Positions 31,324 to 41,995 of a stretch of DNA of 64,000 nucleotides are shown here, piece after piece. Origin of the DNA: Novosphingobium pentaromativorans US6-1 (lineage in GTDB: Bacteria; Pseudomonadota; Alphaproteobacteria; Sphingomonadales; Sphingomonadaceae); assembly GCF_000767465.1 (NCBI RefSeq), contig NZ_CP009291.1, forward strand, positions 3,204,501 to 3,268,500, in the 5' to 3' direction. A model generated the notes under the pieces. The model was not told the origin of the DNA. It saw nothing but the letters and a program-made list of their open reading frames with translations, and did no database searches. The number at the start of each line of letters is the position of its first letter. The stretch's first letter is position 1. The position numbers and the translations under genes are program-made.

Positions 31324-31752
31324 TCAGAGCGGCGCGGCCATGGCGGGAAGGCGCGATTCCACCGCGGCCTGGGCCAGCGTCTGCTTGTCCAGTTCGGCGA
31401 GGAAGGCATGCACCGCCCGGTCGAGCGGCGAGATCAGGCCGCAGTGGCGCTGCATGACGCACGATCCGCAGTCGGCGGGCTGCAGGTTCGGCTCGGTCAG
31501 GCGCACGACGTCGCCCAGCCGGATCTCGTCGGCCGGCCTGCCGAGGCGAAAGCCGCCGCCGCGACCGCGCAGGGTCTCCAGCAGGCCCGCGTTGCCCAGC
31601 GCATTGACCACTTTCATGGCATGGTTGCGCGAGATCGCATGGGCCTCGGCCACCTCCGCGATCGAGAGCAGGGCGTCTGGGTCCTGCGCCTGCGTCAACG
31701 CGGCGTGGAGCAGGATGCGCAAGGCGTAATCGGTGTGCGCGGTAAGGCGCAA
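31324..31752 (-). CDS. Rrf2-family Fe-S transcriptional regulator, NsrR-like
   Basis: 142 residues. The N-terminal winged helix starts MRLTAHTDYALRILLHAAL, the Rrf2 signature, with recognition helix region ISRNHAMKVVNALGNAG. Three cysteines, C95, C98 and C104 in CGSCVMQRHC, match the Fe-S ligand cluster of NsrR. NsrR senses nitric oxide through its cluster and represses NO-detoxifying genes. The divergent neighbour is a flavohaemoglobin-type globin and two AGATGCA-type sites lie between them, which fits NsrR. The cysteine spacing is slightly shorter than in E. coli NsrR, so the exact subgroup is inferred. Confidence 0.88.
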   Translation of the reverse strand: MRLTAHTDYALRILLHAALTQAQDPDALLSIAEVAEAHAISRNHAMKVVNALGNAGLLETLRGRGGGFRLGRPADEIRLGDVVRLTEPNLQPADCGSCVMQRHCGLISPLDRAVHAFLAELDKQTLAQAAVESRLPAMAAPL

Positions 31753-31770
31753 GGCGGGTCTCCGAAATAA

Positions 31771-31791
31771 TGATGCTTCCTATTTACATCT
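31771..31791. promoter_or_regulatory. Imperfect operator half-pair near the Rrf2 gene
   Basis: TGATGCT and TACATCT with a 7-bp spacer resemble the perfect site at 31808-31828 and lie 19 bp upstream of the regulator start, which fits autoregulation. The match is partial. Confidence 0.45.
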
Positions 31792-31807
31792 TTTAGCCGC
31801 GCTGTAT

Positions 31808-31828
31808 AGATGCATCCAGTTTGCATCT
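31808..31828. promoter_or_regulatory. NsrR-like palindromic operator
   Basis: AGATGCA (31808-31814), a 7-bp spacer and the exact complement TGCATCT (31822-31828) form a symmetric site resembling NsrR boxes (AAGATGCATTT type). It lies 13 bp upstream of the globin ATG, where bound repressor would block transcription or initiation. Confidence 0.65.
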
Positions 31829-31841
31829 TTTAGGGGATTCG

Positions 31842-32296
31842 TCATGGCTCAGCCGCTTTCCGAACAGACCGTCGCCATCGTCAAGGCCACCGCGCCCGTG
31901 CTGCAGGAGCACGGCGTCGCCATCACCACCCGCATGTACGAGCGCCTGTTCGTGAACGAGGAAGTGAAGGCGATGTTCGACCAGGCCGCGCAGGTTTCCG
32001 GCGAACAGCCGCGCCGACTTGCCGCCGCGATCCTTGCCTATGCGCAGAATGTGGACAAGCTGCAGAACCTCACCGCGCCGGTGCAGCGCATGGTCCAGCG
32101 CCATGTCGAGACCGGGGTGAAGGCCGAGCATTACCCTTACGTCGCCGATGCCCTGCTTCCGGCGATCCGCGACGTGCTGGGCGATGCCGCCAGCGACGAA
32201 GTGCTGGCCGCCTGGGGTGAGGCCTACTGGTTCCTGGCCGATATCCTGATCGGCAAGGAAGCCGACGCCTACGCCCAGCTCGAAGCGGCCGAGTAA
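31842..32296 (+). CDS. Single-domain globin, flavohaemoglobin type
   Basis: 151 residues, only the globin domain, with no FAD/NAD reductase domain. Residues aligned with E. coli Hmp: proximal His87 (QRHVET), Tyr32 at B10 (TRMYERLF), Gln55 at E7, and the C-terminal WGEAYWFLADILIGKEADAY. The Tyr/Gln pocket is typical of NO dioxygenases, so this protein may detoxify NO with help from a separate reductase, or bind O2 or NO. AGGGGA precedes the ATG. It is divergent from the Rrf2 gene with shared operators. Confidence 0.9.
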
Positions 32297-32306
32297 GGCC
32301 GGGGCC

Positions 32307-32873
32307 TCAGCGCGAGCCGACCCCGCGGGCGAACTGCGCCTGCAGGTTGGCCAGCGTGCGCTCCGGGATCGGCGGCAGCTTGCTTGCGGCCTTGCCTTCG
32401 CGCAGGGCCGCGCGGTCGCGCTCGGTCGGTTCGACCACGCGCACCCGCACCGCCGCCTTGCCCCTGGCGCGCACGCCCAGCAGCTCGGCGGCCCCGCGCG
32501 AGAGGTCGATGATCCGCGCGCTTTCGCCGAAGGGCCCGCGATCGTTCACCCGCACGATAATGCGCTGACCGGTATCGAGCGAGGTAACCTCGACATAGCT
32601 GGGCAGCGGCAGCGTCTTGTGCGCGGCAGTCACCCAGTCGGGCCGGAAGCGTTCGCCATTGGCGGTCTGGTTGCCGGACTCGTTGCCGTACCACGTTGCA
32701 TAACCGAGCATGTCGTAGTGCGGATCCGCGGCGGGCGTATAGGTCACGCCGCGGATCTTGTAGGGCGGGCCCACGCGCACCGGCGTGTCGCTGACGGGGC
32801 GGAACTTCACCCCGCCGCCACAGGCCGAAAGCGCAAGGACCAGCAGCGCGCTGATCGGAAGGCGCAGGCGCAT
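32307..32873 (-). CDS. rlpA: RlpA-family septal lytic transglycosylase, lipoprotein
   Basis: 188 residues from the ATG at 32873. A lipobox LSAC lies at about residue 18 after a short hydrophobic signal. The double-psi beta-barrel of RlpA is clear: YATWYGNESGNQTANGERF, VTAAHKTLPLPSYVEVTSL, VRVNDRGPFGESARIIDLSR. RlpA cleaves denuded glycan strands at the septum. The usual C-terminal SPOR domain is missing; the C-terminus is a short basic tail. It starts 2 bp after the M28 peptidase gene ends, so the two form an operon. A second paralogue is at 43438-43950. Confidence 0.9.
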   Translation of the reverse strand: MRLRLPISALLVLALSACGGGVKFRPVSDTPVRVGPPYKIRGVTYTPAADPHYDMLGYATWYGNESGNQTANGERFRPDWVTAAHKTLPLPSYVEVTSLDTGQRIIVRVNDRGPFGESARIIDLSRGAAELLGVRARGKAAVRVRVVEPTERDRAALREGKAASKLPPIPERTLANLQAQFARGVGSR

Positions 32874-32875
32874 GG

Positions 32876-34537
32876 TTATTGCCGCACGCCTTCGCTTCTG
32901 TCGCGGATCGCCTTGAACTCCGAGCCGGCCTTCCACTGCGGCCACTTGCCAGAGTTCGCCAGTTCCTCGCCGATGGTGCCGATCAGGTCGATGTCCTGCA
33001 CGGCCCCGTCGAGGTTCCAGTCGCTCGACCATGCATCGCAGGCCTGGTGGTAGCAGTTGCCGGTATAGGCATCGATCCACGCCTGACCGGCCGCGGTGCC
33101 GCCCTGCTTGAGGTCAGCCGCCCCGGCAATGCCCATCAGCAGCATGACCGGCACCCCGCGCTTGGCGAAGGAGAAATGGTCGGCGCGGTAGAACAGCCCG
33201 CGCTCTGGCAGGCTTTCCTGCGTCACCGTGCGCCCCTGCGTGGCCGCGACGCGCGCCATGTCGTCCTCCAGTGTGTCCTGACCCTTGCCCACCAGCACGA
33301 CGTCGTTCGCCGCGCCTGCCGTCTGCAGGATGTCGATGGCGAGGTTGGCGACCGTCTTTTCCATCGGATAGACCGGGTTGGCGGCATAGAACTCCGAACC
33401 GAGCAGCCCGCGTTCCTCGGCCGTCCACGCGGCGAAGACGACGCTGCGCTGCGGTGCGGGTTCGGCCTTCATGGCGCGGGCAATCTCGAACATCGCGGCG
33501 ATGCCCAGCGCGTCGTCGTTGGCCCCGGCGCGGTAGATGCGCCCCTGCGCGTCGGGTTCGCCCTTGCCGTAGGCATCCCAGTGCGCGCCGAACATCACGA
33601 CTTCGTCGGCGCGCGTCGTGCCCTCGATGCGCGCGAGCACGTTGTGGCTGGCGATCTGCTCGTGAGTTACCGGCACGTCGGCATCGAAAGTCACGCCCTT
33701 GAGCGGCACCGGCCGGAAATCGGGCCGCCGCGCCGCCGCCGATAGTTTGGCTAGGTCCAGCCCGGCGCTGGCGAACAGGCGCTTGGCCGCATCGCCAGAT
33801 AGCCAGCCCTGCAGGGCCAGGCTTGTCAGGTCCTCGGTCTTGCGCACGATGTCGTAGTTCTCGCCGCCCGGACTGACGACGACGTTCCAGCCGTAGCCCG
33901 CGCCTTGCGTGTCGTGCACGATCAGCGCGCCCACCGCGCCCTGCCGCGCGGCTTCCTCGAACTTGTAGGTCCAGCGCCCGTAATAGGTCATCGTCCGGCC
34001 GCCGAACTTGCCTGCTGCCGGCTCGCCCTGCTTCGCGGCAAAGTCGGGATCGTTGACGAGGAAGACGACCACCTTGCCCTTCAGGTCCGCGCCCTTGAAG
34101 TCGTCCCAGCCGCGCTCGGGCGCATTCACGCCATAGCCGACGAAGACGACGGGCGCGTTCTCGATGGCGGCAATGTCGTCGGGCCGCACGGTGGAGACGT
34201 AAAGGTCCTTGGCCTGTTCGACCGGCATCGCGCCCTTGGGGCCGGTGAAGGCCAGGGTCCGCGCCTTTTCAAGCTTCGTGTGGAGCAGGGGGACGGTCTG
34301 CACCCACTGTCCGTCCGGACCGGCGGGTTGCAGGCCAAGGTCCTGGAACCGCGCGATCAGGTAGCCGATCGTGCGGTCCTCGCCCGCGGTGCCGGGCGCG
34401 CGGCCTTCGAAAGTATCGGAGGCAAGCGTCTTGACGTCGGCCGCGATCCGGTCGGCATCGACCGAGACTTTGGCAAGGGCAGGGTGGGAACTGGCAGCCA
34501 GCAGGGCTGCGGCGAGAACGGGGGGAAGTTTTCTCAT
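32876..34537 (-). CDS. Secreted M28-family zinc aminopeptidase
   Basis: 553 residues: signal peptide (cleavage after about HPALA), an N-terminal region with an inserted PA domain (about 130-270, GKVVVFLVNDPDF, GAVGALIVHDTQGAGYGW), then the M28 catalytic core. Zinc and catalytic motifs: VMFGAHWDAYG (His, Asp), RAGANDDALG (bridging Asp), WTAEERGLLGS (Glu-Glu) and FYRADHFSF (His). The order is that of M28 aminopeptidases that act on exported peptides. It is upstream of rlpA in one unit. The region just upstream contains two long hairpins. Confidence 0.92.
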   Translation of the reverse strand: MRKLPPVLAAALLAASSHPALAKVSVDADRIAADVKTLASDTFEGRAPGTAGEDRTIGYLIARFQDLGLQPAGPDGQWVQTVPLLHTKLEKARTLAFTGPKGAMPVEQAKDLYVSTVRPDDIAAIENAPVVFVGYGVNAPERGWDDFKGADLKGKVVVFLVNDPDFAAKQGEPAAGKFGGRTMTYYGRWTYKFEEAARQGAVGALIVHDTQGAGYGWNVVVSPGGENYDIVRKTEDLTSLALQGWLSGDAAKRLFASAGLDLAKLSAAARRPDFRPVPLKGVTFDADVPVTHEQIASHNVLARIEGTTRADEVVMFGAHWDAYGKGEPDAQGRIYRAGANDDALGIAAMFEIARAMKAEPAPQRSVVFAAWTAEERGLLGSEFYAANPVYPMEKTVANLAIDILQTAGAANDVVLVGKGQDTLEDDMARVAATQGRTVTQESLPERGLFYRADHFSFAKRGVPVMLLMGIAGAADLKQGGTAAGQAWIDAYTGNCYHQACDAWSSDWNLDGAVQDIDLIGTIGEELANSGKWPQWKAGSEFKAIRDRSEGVRQ

Positions 34538-34558
34538 GCCCCCATCTTAGGTTAGCCG

Positions 34559-34626
34559 CCCCGTGAGGCAAGCATCGGGCAGGCAGGACCGCCAGGCCTG
34601 CGCCGCCCGATGCCTGCCTCACGGGG
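34559..34626. repeat. Very long hairpin, 22-bp arms
   Basis: The arms 34559-34580 and 34605-34626 match at 21 of 22 positions (start CCCCGTGAGGCA, end TGCCTCACGGGG) around a 24-nt loop that can itself pair. It lies between the urcA-type gene and the M28 gene, 22 bp upstream of the M28 start. Confidence 0.8.
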
Positions 34627-34628
34627 TG

Positions 34629-34671
34629 ACCGAAGGCAGGGAGCGTGCGAGCGTTCCCTGCCTTCCGGTTC
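34629..34671. terminator. Hairpin downstream of the UrcA-family gene
   Basis: GAAGGCAGGGAGCG and CGTTCCCTGCCTTC pair along 14 bp with a single mismatch and a short loop, next to the longer hairpin at 34559-34626. They follow the UrcA-family stop (34722) on the minus strand and probably end its transcript. Confidence 0.6.
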
Positions 34672-34721
34672 AGTCGACCGTCCGGTGTGAAGGGGGTGGG
34701 CGGTCCTTCGGCGCCCGTTCC

Positions 34722-35099
34722 TCAGCGGGCCGCAATGGCGATCGATGTATCGAGCGCGGCGAGCCGGCTCGGATCGTCCCGGGCGGCAAGGCGCGCGGCC
34801 AGGATCGAATCGCGGTCGGCAAAGGCGCGTTGCAGCGACTGGTCGCGGCAGGTGTGGGTCATGGCAACTTCACGCGGGATACGGGCATCGGGCTGGCCGC
34901 AGACCGTCCTTACGGCAGCGGAAATGCGCACATTGAGCTTGTCGATGCCCTGGGGGGTATCGAGGTTGAGGTCATTGAAACGCACTTCGCGATGGGGAAG
35001 GCTGGACCAGGCGGTGTCCTTCACCACGACGTCGGCAAGCGAAGGAGTTGCGATGGCGAACATTGTCGCGGCGAGGATGGCGGCATGGATTCTCTTCAT
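34722..35099 (-). CDS. UrcA-family secreted protein
   Basis: 125 residues from the ATG at 35099, which follows AGGAGA. The signal peptide ends near TPSLAD. The mature part carries the UrcA pattern: VRFNDLNLDTPQGIDKLNVR, then ISAAVRTVCG and a second cysteine in HTCRDQSLQRAF, suggesting a disulphide. UrcA proteins are small periplasmic proteins of unknown role, frequent in sphingomonads and caulobacters. The final 35 residues are Ala/Asp/Arg-rich. It is a single-gene unit followed by two hairpins. Confidence 0.85.
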   Translation of the reverse strand: MKRIHAAILAATMFAIATPSLADVVVKDTAWSSLPHREVRFNDLNLDTPQGIDKLNVRISAAVRTVCGQPDARIPREVAMTHTCRDQSLQRAFADRDSILAARLAARDDPSRLAALDTSIAIAAR

Positions 35100-35533
35100 G
35101 GTTCGTCTCCTGACGATATGAGGCGCAGGGCAAGGACCGTCAGGCTCTGCAACCTGCGGCTCGAGAAGTTCCAGGCGACCCGGAATCGGTAGATGTGGCA
35201 AGATGCCCGACAAGACCTGAGCGCCGCGTGATATCCTCACTACGACGCTGAAATGATTTACAGAAGTCAGAAACCCCTCGACTCACCCCGGTATTGAAGC
35301 GCTGTCGGAAATAAAATTACTTGGAGTTACCGTTACTTGTAAAATTCGACTCGTCTTCTTGGTGTCCAGCGACATTTTTACGCGCATTCGCAGTATTGGG
35401 GAAGGGGGCGACTCAAGAGTTTGTTCGCTTGCATCCTGCGTGCGACAGGGCGCCAGCGTGTAAACCGGAAATTCACGGGCGCGGGGAAAGCTGGGCTGTG
35501 GCAGGACGCGCGATAGCGCGCATCGAGAGCTGG

Positions 35534-35553
35534 ATTCCCGCCTGTGCGGGAAT
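35534..35553. repeat. Small perfect palindrome ATTCCCGC/GCGGGAAT
   Basis: 8-bp arms with a CTGT loop, of the type often found as dispersed intergenic palindromes. Confidence 0.55.
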
Positions 35554-35615
35554 GTCGAAACAACATGGTTTCAGATCCGCTTTGTCGGCAAATCTGGTCA
35601 CGATACCTTCACTTC

Positions 35616-35640
35616 GTCATCCCCGCGAAGGAGGGGACCC
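35616..35640. repeat. REP-like element GTCATCCCCGCGAAGG
   Basis: The sequence is nearly the same as the core at 12547-12570 (GTCATCCCYGCG then GGGACCC). This supports a dispersed family. Confidence 0.6.
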
Positions 35641-35875
35641 CGCTGCAGTTATCCTGGCATCTCTCGGGGGAACGGAGCAGCGCGCCCACAGTCGCGGGAG
35701 GCGACGACATTGTAATCGGGCTGCGCGGTTCAATGTCCCCTCGCACCGACATTTCGTACAGCTGAGCGGCGGCTTTTCAACATTTTAACCCGCTAACACT
35801 GTCGTCAATAGTCCGCTGTCGGCTTAGCGAATGACGCCTGAGCTATGCATAATCTAGATTTTGTTAGGGGGTGAC

Positions 35876-36793
35876 GTGAACATTTCGAGGAGATCAATTT
35901 ACCTTTCATGCCTTCTTTTGGGCGTTTCAGGTTGCGGTGGAGAAGAAAACAGTGGTTCGGCAAGCTCTCCCACACCCTCTGCGTCTCCTGCAGAAAATCC
36001 AAGCACTATGCCGACCTCGACGCCTGAGGTGACTGAAGAGTTTACATTCACAGAGCCGTTTTCGCTGGAAACCGATCTTGGATATTCGGTGGCGACCTTC
36101 AAAGGAAATGGCACATCCATTCTTGAAGGGGTGTCGATCTTTAAGGGCGATGACCGCGCTTACCTCACACTTCGTCTTGAACCCGACGCTATCACCTACG
36201 ATTTTCCTAGAATAATTTCTGAAACTTATACCAGCGATACGCTGCAGAATGGTCCCATTTGGCGTATCTACGGCAAAAATGAAGACCGACTGATTATCGA
36301 GCATGATGCGAAGTCAGCCATTCTTGTGACTCGCCTTACAAAATCAAATAGTTCTTATTTTGGGCAGATCGGTGAACGAATTACCTATCGGCAAGCCATT
36401 TTTGGACGTGATGAGCCATTTGATATGCCGGCTAGGGACTTTTCAGATTACGAAGGGCGAGTATATGGCTATTTCGAATCGGAAAGCTTGGCCGATAAGC
36501 AGATTCTTGGAACCTGCAATTTTAATTATACGCCTTCCGTTAATAGATTGTCTGGGTCCGCAAGTTTTGTTTATCAATCTAAACAAGTAGCGACTATGTC
36601 GTTCGTGAGTTCTCTTGACCGAGAAAGCAAAACCTTTTCCGGAAATGTTGCCGACGCATCCACTGGCTACAGTGGAACGCTTCATGGCCGTTTCTTCAGT
36701 CCCAACTCATCAGTAGGTTTCGTATTTGAGGCACGTAATGCATCTGATGAAAAGGTGATTGGACACTGTTTGGGATCGCTTAAAGGCACGTGA
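35876..36793 (+). CDS. AT-rich surface-type lipoprotein, TbpB-barrel-like
   Basis: 305 residues from a GTG at 35876 after AGGGGGTG. The signal peptide ends in the lipobox VSGC (Cys20), then a Ser/Pro/Thr linker of about 25 residues. The C-terminal domain is a beta-rich region with KTFSGNVADASTGYSGTLHG and RFFSPNSSVGFVFEA, resembling the beta-barrel repeat of transferrin-binding-protein-B-like and Slam-dependent lipoproteins. The ligand is unknown. Codon use and base content are clearly more AT-rich than in the neighbours, which suggests horizontal acquisition. Confidence 0.72.
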   Translation: MNISRRSIYLSCLLLGVSGCGGEENSGSASSPTPSASPAENPSTMPTSTPEVTEEFTFTEPFSLETDLGYSVATFKGNGTSILEGVSIFKGDDRAYLTLRLEPDAITYDFPRIISETYTSDTLQNGPIWRIYGKNEDRLIIEHDAKSAILVTRLTKSNSSYFGQIGERITYRQAIFGRDEPFDMPARDFSDYEGRVYGYFESESLADKQILGTCNFNYTPSVNRLSGSASFVYQSKQVATMSFVSSLDRESKTFSGNVADASTGYSGTLHGRFFSPNSSVGFVFEARNASDEKVIGHCLGSLKGT

Positions 36794-36965
36794 ATTCTTG
36801 AGGCTGACGCGCCCTCCCCTGTTCCCTTCCGCGGGCAGAAGGGGGGCTCTGACGTGTTGATGAGATGCGTGGTGGGGCTGTCGCGCGCATAAATGGATGT
36901 GCGCGACCTGATGGCGCTGAGTCAGGCCCGGTGCGGACAGGTAGGGGGCAGGGCGCTCCGGCGCC

Positions 36966-37325
36966 TCAGCGGCGGCAGCGTGAGTAGTAGCCGGCGCGGC
37001 AGGCGGCGACGTCTTCGCGCCAGTCGGCCATCGCGCGCTCGTAGTCGCGGCGGTCGGACTCGTAGTCGCGCATCTGCCGGGCATAGCGGCTTTCGCCATA
37101 GTCAGGTGAGCGCGGGGCGTCGTCGTAGGCGCGCCAGCCCTTGGCATATTGCGCGTCGCGCTTGCGCACGTAGTCGAGCTGTTCGCGGTTGAGGCGGCGG
37201 ATCGTCGCCTTGTCGCGGGCGAGTTCCTCGGGCGTCAGTTTCTCGTACGGATCGTCCGCATGGACCGGACCGGACAATGTCGCCGCGGCCAGCGCCGCTG
37301 CGCACAGGAAACCAAAACGCTGCAT
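36966..37325 (-). CDS. Small secreted hypothetical protein
   Basis: 119 residues with a signal peptide (cleavage after about GPVHAD). The mature part is highly charged and helical, with Tyr/Arg/Asp/Glu-rich heptads (EELARDKATIRRLNREQLDY, then YARQMRDYESDRRDYERAMA) and two cysteines in the last 12 residues (AACRAGYYSRCRR). It may form a coiled coil in the periplasm. No function is assigned. It lies divergent to uvrA and convergent with the lipoprotein gene. Confidence 0.75.
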   Translation of the reverse strand: MQRFGFLCAAALAAATLSGPVHADDPYEKLTPEELARDKATIRRLNREQLDYVRKRDAQYAKGWRAYDDAPRSPDYGESRYARQMRDYESDRRDYERAMADWREDVAACRAGYYSRCRR

Positions 37326-37478
37326 GATCTTTTAGACCTTCACCTGAACCCTGCGCGCGTTTTGCCAATTCGTCCGGGGCGATGCAAAGCCATTGCGATA
37401 AGCCGTTTGCATCCCATCTTGCGGGCAAGTCACCCCGCCGCTTGATCGACGCGAACAAATCTGGAACACACGCTCCCC

Positions 37479-40376
<2,898 letters not shown>

Positions 40377-40429
40377 CTGTTTACGGCGACGGATGGTGGA
40401 CCCCCGACTGACCGGCGTCTTTGATGAAC

Positions 40430-40468
40430 GACGCGCATAGTCGCATAATAATTGCAGACATGCGCGTC
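40430..40468. terminator. Hairpin between uvrA and the AAA ATPase gene
   Basis: GACGCGCAT (40430-40438) and ATGCGCGTC (40460-40468) are exact complements around a 21-nt AT-rich loop, between two convergent genes. It can serve both strands, with a TTTC-rich tail on the plus strand. Confidence 0.5.
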
Positions 40469-40477
40469 CTTTCTTAT

Positions 40478-41794
40478 TTATAATCCTGTTTCTTCGATTT
40501 CCACGATATCAGGAAGCTCCAAGTCTTCAAGCAACTCAGCAATGTTTTGACTGGACAGCCAGATTAGGAAGCCTTTGTCAACAACGTGAAGGCTTGTGTT
40601 CGCGGGGTCGTAGTCGATGATTAGTGGTCTAACACCCTTTTTGTTTTGTAGGGACGTTGATGAATTTAGCGCCTGCGTGATGTTTCCGTTGTTAAGATCG
40701 TTTCCGCGGACGTGAGCTTTTTTTATAAGTTTGCTTATCCTGCGGAGTCGAACGCCTTTTTCAAGTTGATCGACTGATGAACAAAGGATCGAATATATGA
40801 TCCATTTTGGCATCTGTAGATCAGTTTCTTGAAATCCATCGGCAAAGCGCTGAAGAAAGCCGCGATATCGGGCCGCTTGTTCTTCAACGACAAGCGATAC
40901 CAGAGCAGCAGTATCCTGGTTTGCTCCGACTGACACTATTTCTTCTTTTGTTTCAGTAACATGTGCTTCTCGACATGCTCTCCGGCATGCTTCTTGAACA
41001 ATGTGGACGCTATCGAAACATCTCTCGAGCAACTGCTCGATGAACTTCTGATCAAAGTCCACGTTCAAAAGCTTTCCTCCTTCAAGAATAACTTCTCTCT
41101 GGCTTTCCGTGTTCCATGTGTCAACATCAACAGACAAGACTCGATCGGTTAAATCGCCGTTAAATCCGATAAGTCTATTTTCCTCTCTCCACACACCGAC
41201 AATAATGAAAGATATTTTTGATTTTTCATGAAATGTCTTGAGCGCGAAGCTGAAATCTTTCTGAGTTTCGTCAGGTAGATAGTGAAAATCTTCGAGCACT
41301 ATGTATTTTTTGAAGTCTATTTCGCTGATAGCGCGAATAATATCGTTAGTGTCTTCTGCGTCCAATTCGAGAGGTTTGTAGAAATCGACTGTTTGCTTAT
41401 CGTTTTCATACTCGTAGGAAGCTTTTCCGCCTCCTTCAGTGAAAAAAGGAATCTTAGCCTTCGCTTCTAGCTCCGCAACAACTTTATGTTTACCGGAAAC
41501 GCTCTTCTCTGACGATTGTCGAATGGAAAAGCCACACTCCTTTAATATGGCGGAATGCAATTCAGCGAGCGACCATTTATTCTGACATGCAACGACGATA
41601 TAATCTGTGTCGTTGAGGCAATGCTTGCGAAGCGAGGTTTTGCCTTGTTTCGAACTTCCGTAAATAACTATGTGCTGATGGCGGGCAAGGCTATCTATAA
41701 ATTTCTGATCTACCTCTTCCCGGCTTACGTAGTTGAGGGGAAGGTCTCTATTTACGCCGAAAACATCATCGGTTGTCTGTATCGCTTCAAGCAT
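40478..41794 (-). CDS. AT-rich AAA-type ATPase with C-terminal winged-helix-like region
   Basis: 438 residues. Walker A GSSKQGKT is at 46-53, Walker B-like YIVLEDFHYLP at 164-174 and a sensor-1-like strand FIIVGVWREEN at 197-206. The C-terminal part (about 325-415) looks like a winged helix (MPKWIIYSILCSSV, then LRRISKLIKKAHVRGNDLNN), so it may bind DNA or another partner. The ATPase core resembles single-gene AAA/STAND-like proteins of unknown role. Base composition is much more AT-rich than uvrA or the following genes, so the gene looks acquired. No partner gene is adjacent. A defence role is possible but not shown. Confidence 0.75.
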   Translation of the reverse strand: MLEAIQTTDDVFGVNRDLPLNYVSREEVDQKFIDSLARHQHIVIYGSSKQGKTSLRKHCLNDTDYIVVACQNKWSLAELHSAILKECGFSIRQSSEKSVSGKHKVVAELEAKAKIPFFTEGGGKASYEYENDKQTVDFYKPLELDAEDTNDIIRAISEIDFKKYIVLEDFHYLPDETQKDFSFALKTFHEKSKISFIIVGVWREENRLIGFNGDLTDRVLSVDVDTWNTESQREVILEGGKLLNVDFDQKFIEQLLERCFDSVHIVQEACRRACREAHVTETKEEIVSVGANQDTAALVSLVVEEQAARYRGFLQRFADGFQETDLQMPKWIIYSILCSSVDQLEKGVRLRRISKLIKKAHVRGNDLNNGNITQALNSSTSLQNKKGVRPLIIDYDPANTSLHVVDKGFLIWLSSQNIAELLEDLELPDIVEIEETGL

Positions 41795-41995
41795 TTTTGG
41801 GGATTTAGCCTTTAGGTTGAAAATTATCCCATGCTAGCAGTGTATTGTTTGTCATGCCTTGTTAAAGAATTGAAATTCAGTTTCGAGCTGATCCTGTCAC
41901 TTTCCTACACACCCCCACATGCCATAAATACCCCGGTTCACCCCGGCGCGGGCCATTCGCGCCGGTCCTGATGCTCCAGTTCGAGGGGGTGAACC

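Larger units (their letters stand above)
35100..35875. other. 776-bp gene-poor interval
   Basis: Open frames in this stretch lack ribosome-binding sites and convincing composition. It contains a perfect hairpin at 35534-35553, a REP-like element at 35616-35640 and, toward 35800-35870, AT-rich DNA that probably carries the promoter of the lipoprotein gene (TATGCATAAT at 35844-35853). Confidence 0.6.

Noticed and set aside
35321..35788. Possible 155-residue gene in the gene-poor stretch
   Set aside because: No ribosome-binding site, it runs through REP-like palindromes, and the composition is not protein-like.
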